From NCBI GenBank assembly GCA_905331475.1, contig CAJNYU010003539.1:481-64480 (forward strand): DNA of 64,000 bases, read 5' to 3'. This DNA is from Rotaria socialis. Lineage: Eukaryota > Rotifera > Eurotatoria > Philodinida > Philodinidae. Position 1 is the stretch's first letter. Every line of letters begins with the position of its first letter. Under the pieces are notes generated by a model. The model was not told the origin of the DNA. It saw only the letters and a list, made by a program, of their open reading frames with translations, and did not search any database. The position numbers and the translations under genes are program-made. Of this stretch, positions 22,972-34,599 are shown piece after piece.

Positions 22972-25829
22972 AATATCGACTCTATCTGTCTTTTTTTCAG
23001 TATATTTATGTATGAATCTGTTCTTACGAGAATACAAGTACTCTGACGTGTGATACTGATGATGATCTTTATTTCTAATAGAGAGAAAAAAGAAAGACGA
23101 AACAAAGGAAATATCGCTGGCAAGTGTCGACGGGTGTTAGCCAAGATGATCATCATCAAACAAATGTCAATACTATTTCGCTTTTTATTGTACCCAAATC
23201 ATTAGGTTTTGTCTTTCTTTTTGATTTCTTTAATTGAGTCAACTACTACTGTGTTTATATATATATTATCATAAGTAAAAACACAAGCAAGTCGATTAAA
23301 AATATGAATATACACAAATTTAGTCAAAATATAAGTAAAAGAATTGCTCTCAAGTTCTAATCAGGACTGTCGACTGTTTTGAAGAATGGGAGGGGCTAAA
23401 CATTTGGCAGAAAATGCTTCATCTTATAGTTCGGCAGAAACTGAACGTCAAATGTTAAATTTACAGATTTCCAAAGATATTTTCTCAATAGATTATAATT
23501 TTCTGTCAAAAAACTGGTAATTAACACTTGAAAACTGCGCGTCTCTGTCAGAAATATCTGTAAAATTTACAAGTTCCGTTAGAAAGCAGTAGGAAATTTC
23601 ACAGAGTCTATTAGGTATTCAATTATTGGGTGGGGTTAGTCTCTACTATGCGTCCGTAATAGACAAGACTAGTTCTAATATCTATGATATTTTAAGTATT
23701 ATAAAAGAGAAATATGAAGACTTAAGATTTTCATGATGAAAAATCAACAAGTTCAAATCTACTTTTTGATTTAAAACAAAATTTCTTTTGTTGATTTCAT
23801 AGAATATTAATTCAGAAATGAATCGAAGGACTTAAACAAATTAGCGAGTTTCTGTATAAAGGAGATTTACATCAGATGTTTACAAGACAAGAAAATATGC
23901 TTCTGAGCAGAGGTTCAACGAGGCTGCATTTTTGTAGGCCTGGCTGGCTTGCGGCAGGTCTCTGAATTTCAAGCTTGCCTGTGCCTGCCAACTGATTTGT
24001 TTGGCCTGGTCTGCATGGAAAGACCTGCATATTTTTCTTTTATATCAATACCATTATTAGGGGTGTCGCAAGCAACCAAAAATTGGTGTGGAGGGAGGGA
24101 GTACCTTATAAAATTCTATTTTCCAAAAATATTGGGGGTAAGGGGTAGCTAGTCTTGCCTGGTCATCCGAATTTTGAAGTTTTTTCGACATATTTGTGGG
24201 CTTCTTTCTGGATTTTCAGGAACTTTTTTTCAGATTTCTGCAAGATTATTTCGACATTTTCCGGAGATTTACAGGATTTTGAGATTTGAATTCTAGATTT
24301 TCTAGTTTGACATCTGACAACAGTAAGGGTAACTTATAAAATTGTATTTAACAGAGTATAAATTTCATTTGATGAAATACAAAGCAAGATAATTGTTTGA
24401 ATATTGGCGGTGGGGGAGGGGGAAAGCCCACGCACCACCTAAAAAATAACAATCATCTAAGTTAGAAGCGAATACTTCATAGAAAGAAAGAAAGAAAGAA
24501 TTCCATTAACAAAAATTTTCATATCAAGACTGATACACAATTAAAGAAAAAGTAATGTATTACAAGAAGCAAACAAATTGAAGCCAACAATTATAAAACT
24601 AATTACATAAGACTTACATTTTTTCTGTTAAATAAAAATTTTATTCTTTCACTTGTATTAGATGATTGAGAAGGAGAAAACCTTGATAAGTTCAGGGTGC
24701 TTGTGAAAGATTTAATTGATAATGAAATCTTCATACGTGTACTCGCTAATTTAGAAATATATGACATAGCAGAAGATAACGATCATTTATTTTGAACTAT
24801 TGTAATAAAAGTTGATGATAATATACGTGACTAACGATGATGTGCGATCTTTACCACGGATCAAACTTAAATTAATAAGGTATTCATCCATATTGAAAAA
24901 CTAGTCTACGCTAAAATGAAATTATTGTTGTTTTGAACTTAACTTATCAGCTTTTCGTCGAAGAAGGAGATAGACTGCGTTTAATAGTCTTTCTTTCTTT
25001 TTACTTTTCAATCATCAAACTTGACTAATAGCAGCATCTAATGTTTCAATTGGAATAAGATGATCATTCAAGTAAAATTTGATCAGACTAAATAGTTTAG
25101 TTTGACCTGACTTGGCAGTCTGATAGGCGTCTGTAGATCGTCAGGTCAGGCTTGCGTCTCAGGTGAACATCACAAAAAACGACCGTATCCATCAAATATA
25201 GAAACAAAGTATTATTGTTGTTGCCTTAATTGTTGATTTATCGTCATATAGATAGTATTTTGTATTTTTACTTGTTGTACTGAAAATAGACAAAGGTAAT
25301 CAATACAATCTCTATTAGAAGAACGTCAACACTTGACGTCGAGCTTTGTAAGATTGAAAAGTGTTACTCAATGTAACGAGTCATATTCGCATATTGTTTG
25401 CTGATAAGAGACAACGAGAAAAGATGTTCTGAAAGTTTCATGAAATTGCAATGTAAATAATTCAAGTAAACAAGATTGTATACAGGAATTAACTGATCTG
25501 ACTCGGTTTTTAACCGATTCAACGTATCAGTTAACATTGAATAAACTATCGACGGAAGCCGAGAATGTTTTCTTGTTCTTGCTATGCATTTAGTTCAAAC
25601 CTTTTGGAAACGTGTTTTCTTTTATTGATATTCAAAGACAGAATTCTAAAGCAATTCGGCAATGTTCACTAATTGACGATATAATTTTATCTCTCGAATT
25701 TTGTCTCCTCGTGATTTATTTTTGCATTTTTCAAGCATTGGAAAGTAATATATCTGTATATTTCCGAGGAAATAAAGAATAAATACGAAAATGTAAAACT
25801 CCAATGTTTTCCAAAAAATTTCTTTTAGG
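22972..25829. other. intergenic, promoter side of the RhoGEF and decayed repeats
   Basis: No supportable gene. The first few hundred bases hold the RhoGEF 5' region. Further on are a GGCCTGGCTGGC/GCCTGTGCCTGCC-type G+C-richer patch (23935-24030), a stretch rich in TTTCTG/GATTTTC repeats (24170-24310), an AGAA tract (24481-24500) and a CCTGAC...GTCAGG inverted motif (25103-25153). All look like worn repetitive DNA. Confidence 0.5.
24481..24500. repeat. (AGAA)n microsatellite
   Basis: About five copies of a 4-bp unit in intergenic DNA. Confidence 0.85.
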
Positions 25830-26362
25830 CCAGTTTGGAGTAGAGGGCTGCAGGGTGCAGGATTTTTATAACCTGTAACCTGCCCTGTAAATTTTTTTGT
25901 AACATGATTCTGCCCTGCCCTGTGAATATCTTTGCGTACCCTGCCCTAACACTTTCTATTGTAATCTGTAACCTGCCCTACCCTGCGATTTTTAAAATAG
26001 AGGAATATCCAAAATTTCCTATCAGTATTTATAATACATTTAATTATATGCACTTCAAATTTGAAGCGGATAAAAATAACGCTTAATTTCTTCAAGATTT
26101 CTAATAGAAAAATATCGAATAAACAAAACTAGCTGCAATCTATCATAGCCGATCATTTTTTATATTAGGAGTGCTTTAAGTCTCGGTAAATTCGTGTTTC
26201 TTCATGCATAATTTTTTTAAAAGATACCGGAAATGTCGGTTGTTCAAAATTAATCTCAGGTTAACAGGTTACAATACGGACAACCTGTAACCTGCCCTGC
26301 CCTGTCAGGGCAGGACAGGGCAGGCCAGGTTATATGCACCCTGCAGAACTCTAGTTTGGAGA
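25830..26362. mobile_element. small foldback element rich in CTGCCCTG
   Basis: The left end (AGTTTGGAGTAGAGGGCTGCAGG then GTGCAGG, about 25840-25865) reappears inverted at the right end (TGCACCCTGCAG, then AACTCTAGTTTGGA, about 26333-26359). Inside, AACCTGTAACCTGCCCTG and ACCCTGCCCTA units recur near both ends: 25870-25985 on the left, 26268-26330 on the right. A perfect CTGCCCTG/CAGGGCAG palindrome sits at 26296-26313. The centre is AT-rich and non-coding. It is best read as a non-autonomous foldback or MITE-like element; no target duplication was identified. Confidence 0.7.
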
Positions 26363-26973
26363 GGAAAACAAGCTTGCACTAGAATGAACTTTATTCATTA
26401 GGTTTATTTGATCTATATATTTATATCATAATCTCGAATTTTGGATGGTAATCGCATTTTAATTAAGTATATTTGAGATTTCTAAAAATAAATCAAGTAC
26501 TGTATACAATGAGACTAAATACATCGATTTTAATTTCTATAAACTCACGATTGGGAAATCTTCTTCAACTAGATGTATTAAGTTATTCGTTTCACGTCAT
26601 TTTATGGCATCGTAACTTATTTACAATAGATATTTGGTTATATCGCATTATATGGTCTTTTTTTTCATCGAAGCATGCTTTTTTTGTCTACTTATTTGCT
26701 TCACATTGAATTGTGTTTATAGTCGAATATGTTATTCTGAAGCAACATTCATATTTTTTAAATCGATCTCAATCGATGAAAAGAATAGACAACATATGTG
26801 ACACATGAGACCTCTAAATAATATCTACAATAGAATATAATGCGGAAGAAAAGTTATCGATGTCTCTATGTCCACCAATGATTGAGAAAGAAAAAGAAAC
26901 GTAACAGCTGTTTCTTCTTCGTATCAAGTGATTTTTTGAAAGTTTCTATCAATCATTTGCGGTTTGACGAACA
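26363..26973. other. intergenic, upstream of the tail-anchored gene
   Basis: AT-rich; contains the presumed promoter and 5' UTR of the next gene. A 78-codon frame at 26473-26709 shows only AT-driven hydrophobic composition and no domain. Confidence 0.45.
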
Positions 26974-28925
26974 ATGGAAGATGACGAAGAACATACATAT
27001 TATGGCGATGCGGCTATACTCGAACCTATTGCTGAACAACAAGATGATGAGGTAAAATATTTACAAAAGAGCAAACATTCAATATTTTGCTTTTGAAAAT
27101 TTTCTCAATAAGATTACAACGTCTCCAATGAGTAGTTCAAGTATGGATACGAGTTTTGTCGAAGAAGAACGACGAGCTCACGAAGAAATACGTCAATTTG
27201 AGGAGCTCGAAAAACAATTTGCTTCTAATCGACGTGGTATACGTGTTAAATTTGATGATGAACAAGTTACACCATCGATACAAACAACAGTTATTAAAAC
27301 TGAACCGTGTTTTCAAGTTAATTCAACTGAGGATCAAGTTACTAAACATTTTTATCAAAATCAGTTTCAATTGAAAGATGAAGAGAATAATCAAGGATCG
27401 AATAAAATTTTATCAAGAACACCAAGTGAACGAGATAGCCTTGAAGAAGAATATGTTGTTGCATTTGAAGTAAATAATATTTCAATTTTTTTGTTATAAA
27501 ATCAAATATTTTTAGCAAGAAAAAGATACATCACAAAAGCCAAATGAAATTAAAAACGGCAACTATAATAAAATTCCTGATCTTCTTGATCAAATTTGTT
27601 GTACTTCACCCGGTAAATCAATCCTTAAGAAGTCTCAAAAGAAAGAAAGAATTCTAACAACAAAATTCGATCAAACTTCAGATCCTCGTTCAACTTCTCC
27701 GCCTACTTTGAATAAGAAAAAAAGTCTTTCTACTCGCTCTGATTCCAATGAAATTCAACATTTGGCTGAAGCAACGGCTAAACAAACATTGTCTCAAACA
27801 CTTCCTCCCATTCGTTCACTTTTTGAACCAACAATTAATATCTTTGACACATCATTATCAAACCAAGTTGTGCCAAACACTCGTCGTCCAGCTCGACTTC
27901 AATACTATGTTAAACCGTATAGAGGAAGCACTTATATCCATCCGGATATCAATAAAAAAAATCGATCAAGATCACTTTCAGAACAAAGACTTGGTCAAGA
28001 ATCAAGAGCAAGTGTTTGGTATACTTTTTCAAATCAATACAATCAGCCATCGACTGGAGAATGGAACAGGAGACAACATGTATCGTGGTCACCTGTTAGA
28101 GAATATATTCATCAAGGAAGAAATAAAGTTCTTAAGTCACCGACGAAAAAGTAAATATAAATTTAATATTCTCGAAATATTGAGAAAATATTTCAATGGC
28201 AAAATATAAATTATATTTTTTGTTCTAGAACTGAATTACCACCAAATAAAACTTCATCTCTATTAACAGCAAATTCATCGAGTAGTCCATGTCTTCGAAG
28301 TTCATCGTCAATGATTCCAGTTTCTGTTCGTTATCGGTCGTCCCGTTTATCTGAGATACCTCAGCATTTTCGTCAATCTTTTCCTCCTTCATCAATAGAT
28401 TCATATGAATCGTCTTCTATAACAAATTGTTCTCTAACACCAATAACACCTACTTCGCAGAATAGTCAATATGAACAAAAGAAAGAGAAAAATTTTATAT
28501 CGTCATTACCTGATATAATACATCAACATCGGCAAGAACATGATAATACACTTCAACGTTATGATCGATTATTAGAAAAGATGCGTGCAACAGATGAACA
28601 ACTTCAAACACTATCAAGATCATGGACAAACAATACACAAAAAAAAGTATGTGTTAGTAGTAATATTTATTGTTTTCATGAATAAAAAAAAACAACTGTT
28701 TATATTTAGACAAGATCGACCTGTGACTTGGATTTATCACTAAATAAATCAACTAGTAGCAGTACACTTTTTTCACCAACGTCTCTTCAAATGTGTCTTA
28801 TAATTTTGGTAATTTTTAATTTACTCTTCATATATTTATTCAGCAAAGTAAACATATGGTGGAGTCAATCTGCTGCTCATACAATGACAACTGAACAGCG
28901 TGACGAAGGAGAATTTCAGTTTTGA
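26974..28925 (+). CDS. tail-anchored, mostly disordered protein of unknown function
   Basis: Five exons: 26974-27051, 27113-27469, 27516-28150, 28229-28646, 28710-28925; phases close to 567 residues. The N-terminus is very acidic (MEDDEEHTYYGDAAILEP), followed by a Glu-rich helix (about 35-65, EEERRAHEEIRQFEELEKQF). A long Ser/Pro/Lys-rich disordered region follows, then a predicted coiled coil near residues 460-490 (HDNTLQRYDRLLEKMRATDEQ). One strongly hydrophobic segment (about 524-540, MCLIILVIFNLLFIYLF) ends about 28 residues before the C-terminus. There is no signal peptide, so topology should be type IV: a cytosolic bulk anchored in ER, outer mitochondrial or nuclear membrane. I do not recognise the family. 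The acidic start plus coiled coil plus tail anchor suggest an adaptor or tether, but this is inference. Splice sites are clean and the start is the first in-frame ATG. Confidence 0.75.
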
Positions 28926-30670
28926 CAGAAATTTATTCTATCTTATTACCAGTAGCTATAGAAGTAGGTATGAACAAGAAGAAAAAAAAACGACTATATG
29001 TTCGTCCTTCTTCGTCTTATCATATATTTAGTATTGCGTTTCTTTTTCTAATGATCTATTGTTAAACTGTGAAGAAGAGCTCAATGTTGTTGTTTTTTTT
29101 GTGTTACATACTTCTATTTGTTTTATTATTTTATCTAGAGATCATCCATGAGCTCTATTATTTATATATTTTTGTGTCGTTTTTATTTTGTTTCTAAGTA
29201 TAAATATAATAAACGTATTGGTTAGATTTGTAAATATATATTAACTTTCGTTTTAAAAATTTTTCTTCGAATACAAATCAATTAAATCAGTAAGGTGTCT
29301 TTTCAAGAAATTGAAAGCAAAAGCAAGTATAATACATAGAGCAAGATTCTGCGTGATATAGCCTTGACAATCATAGTTTAAATGGTCAATTTATTTTATT
29401 GGATCTGTAATCGAAATAGAAGACGTTCATTGATCGTTGTATTTAGATTTGTAAATCTTTATTTCCTAGCAATTTTCCTTTTGAAAAAACGAAAATTCAT
29501 ATCTAACCAGTTAAAAGCTTTAAGATTTCATTTTAATAAATTATACTATTTTTGAAAAATGACTGAAAACCTTGAAATTTTAATTTTAAATAAGAAAATA
29601 AACAACAAACAAAGAACAATAAAGAAAAAAACAGTAAATTATAAAGGATGTATTGTAATATTTATTTATATGAGAGAATTGTAGTTTGTTGTCAAAATTA
29701 AATATCAATTTTATTTATTTTTCTGCTCTTGTTGACTGATTTCGATGATGGCCTTTTTATGATACTTTAGTGTGATAAATTATTGAATTAGTGGACTCAT
29801 TTGTGTAAATATCCAAAGGTTTTGGCAAGCATAATTAGACTTACTATGCATGCATGTATGTATCTATTATTTATTAACAATATATGATATTCATCGATAC
29901 AACTATCTTTGGATTAAACGTTCAAATATAATTTGAAAAAATTAGACATGGATATGTCATTTTCTATCAATATAAACTATTTTCCGTGCACTATCTACGA
30001 CACTTCGTTGATTAATAGAAGTATTTGTCTTCTGTTTCAATCGATATATGAAATTAAGTTAGCACAAAGTGATCATTGATAAAGAAAGTTAAAGCTCAAC
30101 TCTATTACTTCTACAAAAGTCGAAAATAGTCCCATTGAAATGGCCAAGTTCACTGTTGTTGACATTAATATATGTCAAGCTATTGTAGTAAAATTCTATG
30201 AAATCATTTGATGCGTCTTCTAAGTCTAAACAAGAATATAACTAGTAATGAGATTCTAAAGACATTCAAATTCATTTCAAAATTGTTTATCAGACCTAAA
30301 GTAAGTGTGTCAAGTTGAGTCAGGCAATACATGAGAGATTCTCAATGACAACTAAAAGTCAATGTTAATTTAACAATGATGGAAAAAAGAATCGACGTTA
30401 TAACAGTGTACGATGATAATGTGGCGTGTTTATTTTTAATAAAGGTTTATCCAATACAACGTAAGATGATTTCATGAAATAAAAAATAAAGATCATCTCT
30501 ATCATATCGATACACTTATAATTTCGTAAATAATACTAAATACATATATTATTTATTTGAAGTAATACAAATGAAAAACAAAAATAGTAATTATTTTATG
30601 AAAATAACAGCTTATGAAATTCATCTTTAGCAAGTTCTAACAGAGTAAATAGATGATTACAAGAAAGATT
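28926..30670. other. intergenic between convergent genes
   Basis: 3' regions of the tail-anchored gene and, from the other side, of the sugar porter. AT-rich, with no long open frame and no recognisable RNA gene. AATAAA-like signals occur on both strands. Confidence 0.5.
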
Positions 30671-32332
30671 TCATAATTTCATCTCAATTGGATTCACTTT
30701 AGCCGATTTTTTTCTATTTTCATTACATGGTTTTCGTAATAGTTTAATTATTGTTCTATTCTTCAGTTTGAAATCGTCAAAAGTTTCTTCAATATCTTCT
30801 AGTAAAACTCCTCGTGTTTCTGGACAGAAAAGATAAACGAATACTACGGCTAATAAAGTTAGACCACTAAAAAGATAAAACAATCCATGTATTCCTAGTG
30901 GAGCTATCAACTCTAATATATACGACATGATCGTGCCCATAAACCAATTACTTCCTGTTGTGATAGAAACAGCTTTGGCTCTGACGTTCAAAGGGAATAT
31001 CTCAGCTGAATAAATCCAAGCTATTGGCCCCCAAGAAATTGCAAAAAAAGCTACAAAAATAGCGGTGAAGACAAGCATTAGTATTCCAGAACTTGTTTTA
31101 CAGTTTACCATTTCTTCAGCAACGGTAGTGCCATTAATCATAGTTTTAACGACATCGCAGCCTGTAACAAATACTGTGGCTGCAACAAGATGGCCTATTA
31201 CCATTGCTAAGCCACCAAATATGAGAAGATTTCGACGTCCTAATCTGTCGAATAAGAACAGAGCTGGTATTGTGCTTAACAGATTTGCACCAGCTAGAAC
31301 CAATAATGCTATGATACCTTTTCCGAGAACACTTTCGTAAATAATACCACCGAATGTAAATATAGGATTAATACCTGTTGCCTGTTGTAAAATGTGTACG
31401 CCCATACCAACACCCAGTCGTTGAAGCATTTTCTTAGTTGTAAAGAGTTCTTTGAATGAAAGTTGATTGCCTTCTTCTTGTACAGCATCAGCAATAGCGT
31501 CCAACTCAGCAGCTACATCATCGATTCCACGGATACGTTTTAAGCTCTTTTCTGCTAAATCTCGTCCCTTATTTTTAAATAACCATCGTGGAGTTTCAGG
31601 ACAGAAAAATATTCCAATCATTATAGTAATCGGAGCAATTAGAATAAGTCCATTTGATAATCGCCAACCCCAATTATGATTTTGAAATATCAAATTTACA
31701 ATATTGGCTGTAAATAAACCAGTAACTACAGTCATTTGCATAAAACCCGAAAGCATTCCACGAAGGTTTGTTGGGGCTATTTCTGAAGCATATATTGGAC
31801 AAGAAAATGAAGAACAGCCAACACCCATTCCTTCGACAACTCGCCCAAAAAGTATTAAAATCATAATTTTTGCAGAACCTCCTGGTGGACAAATAACTAT
31901 TAAAGTGCCTGTTAAAAATAATGCTGCAGACGTAAAAATAATCGCTCGACGCCCAAATTTTTCTGCCACAAATGATGAAATAAACACAGCACCAATAAAA
32001 CATCCAATATTATACAGTAATGTAAACAATACTAAGAATTGTCTGTACCCTGAAGGCAACGCAGCTACTGGCAGATTACAGTCACTTTGGTTTCCATACA
32101 CACCATTACAAAAGTCATTTTTAAATGAGCTCATGACAACTATACCACCAGTGACACCTTGGTCATAGCCAAAGAACCATCCACCTAGAGAACTAAATGC
32201 TGCCAACCCCACAGCAGCCCGTCGTTTTCCATAATGAACATTGCCATGTTGATGATGATGATTTTCATTTTCGAGTTTCGCCGATATTTTGTCTACATAT
32301 TGATGAGTTTCATCTACTTTATCTGTCGACAT
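30671..32332 (-). CDS. MFS sugar porter (hexose transporter type), intronless
   Basis: Single open frame of 553 residues. All sugar-porter signatures are present in order: GWFFGYDQGVTGG in the first membrane helix (about 51-63), EKFGRR after helix 2 (about 124), GRVVEG in helix 4, PETPRWL before the central loop (about 245), QQATGIN in helix 7 (about 316), DRLGRR (about 363), GPIAWIYSAEIFPLNVRAKA at helix 10, and PETRGVLLEDIEETF near the C-terminus. Twelve membrane segments can be traced. Such proteins move glucose or related sugars across the plasma membrane, often with protons. The His-rich N-terminal tail (NENHHHQHGN) and the first-helix form resemble fungal and algal hexose transporters more than animal GLUTs. 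Lack of introns, unlike the animal-type genes here, is consistent with acquisition by transfer but does not prove it. Confidence 0.9.
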   Translation of the reverse strand: MSTDKVDETHQYVDKISAKLENENHHHQHGNVHYGKRRAAVGLAAFSSLGGWFFGYDQGVTGGIVVMSSFKNDFCNGVYGNQSDCNLPVAALPSGYRQFLVLFTLLYNIGCFIGAVFISSFVAEKFGRRAIIFTSAALFLTGTLIVICPPGGSAKIMILILFGRVVEGMGVGCSSFSCPIYASEIAPTNLRGMLSGFMQMTVVTGLFTANIVNLIFQNHNWGWRLSNGLILIAPITIMIGIFFCPETPRWLFKNKGRDLAEKSLKRIRGIDDVAAELDAIADAVQEEGNQLSFKELFTTKKMLQRLGVGMGVHILQQATGINPIFTFGGIIYESVLGKGIIALLVLAGANLLSTIPALFLFDRLGRRNLLIFGGLAMVIGHLVAATVFVTGCDVVKTMINGTTVAEEMVNCKTSSGILMLVFTAIFVAFFAISWGPIAWIYSAEIFPLNVRAKAVSITTGSNWFMGTIMSYILELIAPLGIHGLFYLFSGLTLLAVVFVYLFCPETRGVLLEDIEETFDDFKLKNRTIIKLLRKPCNENRKKSAKVNPIEMKL

Positions 32333-33904
32333 TTTCTTGATAATGTTGTATTAAGCTACAATCAAATAATATGAATTTCTTTGTAAATGAACCGTAGTTA
32401 TTTGTTTTTGTTTAGGTTATCAAGAATGTTAAAGCTCTCTTTGGAAACAAAAATGTATATTTGAAAACGTTTTCTATCTATTAACATCTTTTTTCTAGAC
32501 TAGTTATGCTACACAGTGTATCTATTCCCTAAAAATGTGTTCTTTTCTCTTGAGAAAAGCTCTATCCTATTTATTTATCCAAATCTATGACTTTGTTTTA
32601 ATATTTGCATCACCATATTACATGTTTCTTAGCAATTCATTTGCTAAAAATTTTACAGACTTCAGGAACTACAATCACAATTAACATTATAAAAGGTGAG
32701 ATAAAGACGAAGAAAAAACATTTTTGTACGCATTTATATTTCATTTTTGATAAGATTATAATGTATTAATCGAGAGTGTCAATTATACTTCATGTTTTAC
32801 AACACGGACTATCATAAATTGCGAAAATTCTTAGCAAAGAACGGAATAAAAAGTGCGCGATAGCATTGCTTAATATAATGAAATAATTCATATGATTAAA
32901 TAAATAAACACAAAAATGTTTTCGAAAAACAAATAATAAAAACAGAAATTTTAGTGATCTTGTAAAATAGCATTTCAAGTAATTCATATAGTTGTGATCT
33001 CATAAGATTATAGATATCGACGGCAATAGATAATTTGAGAATAATCGAGAGATAGCAATTCAAATCTATTCCTGTCTTTTTGTTTTCCTTTAGTCAGATT
33101 TTCATCCTGGGATATATGTTGTGATTAGGGATCTGTCTGGTAACAGTAAATGCTTATCTAGGTTACAAATGACCTCTGTCAAAAGCGTATTTTTTTCTAA
33201 GATACGAGTCTGTGTGTGAATCGTTATGGATAGGTTTTATGTGATTTCTTTTTTTACCGATACTTAAACCATAGATGTACAAAGTTAGGTAAATAAGAAG
33301 TAAAACACATAAGAAAAACAGAGAAATGGACAAATAGTATTTCAAAATTTATGAATCTAATTGCCGAAAGGATAGAACATAGTAACAGCCATATAATGGA
33401 ACAGAAAGAGGACAACAAAAAGATGAAGAAAAAAACAGGCTATTATCGAAATTAACCGTAAATGTTATATTGGAGAGAATAAGAAACTAATAACGTTAAA
33501 TACTATTTTGTTTGAATGAATATTTTGCTAAAACTTGTTTGACCATTTCATGAGCGAAAAACAAAAATGTTTCTCAATGTTCTCAATAAACAAACAATAA
33601 TAAAAAAATAGAAGTTGGACTAATATAATTGAACGAATTACTATGATAGTTACAAACAAATGTCTGCTACTTATTTTCTCCTAAAAATTTATCTATTTTA
33701 ATCCCCGTCTTTACTGAATTTTTTACTCGTTATCATTTTATTTCTAACTTTTTTAACTGGCTGAAGAAGTTTTAAAATTCAAATGAACTTTTTTTCATGT
33801 AATTGTACTCGCGATGTTTTCATTCGTAATCATATCTTTTTGCACCCACATTCAAGTGTAGTTCGCTTTTTGATGATCATAAAATTAATCTTGAGAGGAC
33901 ATGT
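32333..33904. other. intergenic, upstream of the sugar porter
   Basis: AT-rich. Presumed promoter region of the sugar porter at its left, then non-coding DNA up to the foldback transposon. Short frames (for example 32790-32987, 33163-33345) have no domain. Confidence 0.5.
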
Positions 33905-34343
33905 AATCCGCTTTATGGTTTCTCTGGGAAACACTGATAGAAAAACAGACGATGATTTCGGGAGGGCGTCTAAAGTACGTCTAAATCTCCAATAAACTGA
34001 TACTTCGGTCGCAGTCATTGTTTTCTAGGTACAAATTTATTTATCATATCCAAATCTGTACGTCTAAATCTTATACGTCCTAATCTGTACGTATTAATCT
34101 GTACGTTCTAATCTAGCACGTCTAAACCAGCATCGATAAATCTTTATGTCCATCCATGAGTATTCCATCCCCCGACCCTCACTTGGAATGCTAGCGGCAT
34201 TATCTGAGATTCACATCAATTGTCAAATTCAGATTAAGTCCCAGGTAAACTCAGGAAAAAAAGAAACGATAGCGAACAATTATAAGTAATGCGAAATCAT
34301 GCAGAGGGAAACAATGGGTAACCACACAACCCTTTATTTTAGT

Positions 34344-34390
34344 GTCGCGGCGTGGGGGCGCGCAGTGCTCCCCCCCTGCAGAGCCGCGAC
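34344..34390. repeat. very GC-rich nested hairpin in the foldback core
   Basis: GTCGCGGC (34344-34351) pairs with GCCGCGAC (34383-34390). Inside it GGGGG (34354-34358) faces a run of seven C (34370-34376). It is the most G+C-rich natural segment of the window outside the assembly scar. Confidence 0.7.
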
Positions 34391-34599
34391 CAACGCTTGT
34401 CTCTGTGTACACAGCGGCATCTACCTGTAGCCATCGTGGAGTTCAACATGCGAATTTCGAATGCAGCTGCTTCACAGGTGCTGCTAGCTTCCTACATGAC
34501 GTTGCTAGCGGTCCTGGCAATATTGCTAAAAGTCTAGGTGATCTTGCTAGCATCCCAGGTGATATTGCTAAAACCCTATGGGATCGTCAGATAGGGTAA
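34391..34599 (+). other. GC-richer core with in-frame 42-bp repeat, coding status unclear
   Basis: Open in the frame ending at 34599 without a recognisable start. Near its end the frame holds two copies of a 14-residue motif, VASGPGNIAKSLGD then LASIPGDIAKTLWD, encoded by imperfect 42-bp DNA repeats. At DNA level TTGCTAGC/TTGCTAAA and GGTGAT recur. Base composition differs sharply from the flanks. This could be captured foreign DNA, a remnant of a host exon carried by the element, or simply a tandem repeat with an open frame by chance. Confidence 0.35.

Noticed and set aside
25904-26086. 60-codon frame with Pro/Cys repeats
   Set aside because: Read-through of the CTGCCCTG repeat units of the foldback element.
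31065-32168. Several plus-strand open frames (70-154 codons)
   Set aside because: Exact antisense shadows of the sugar porter.
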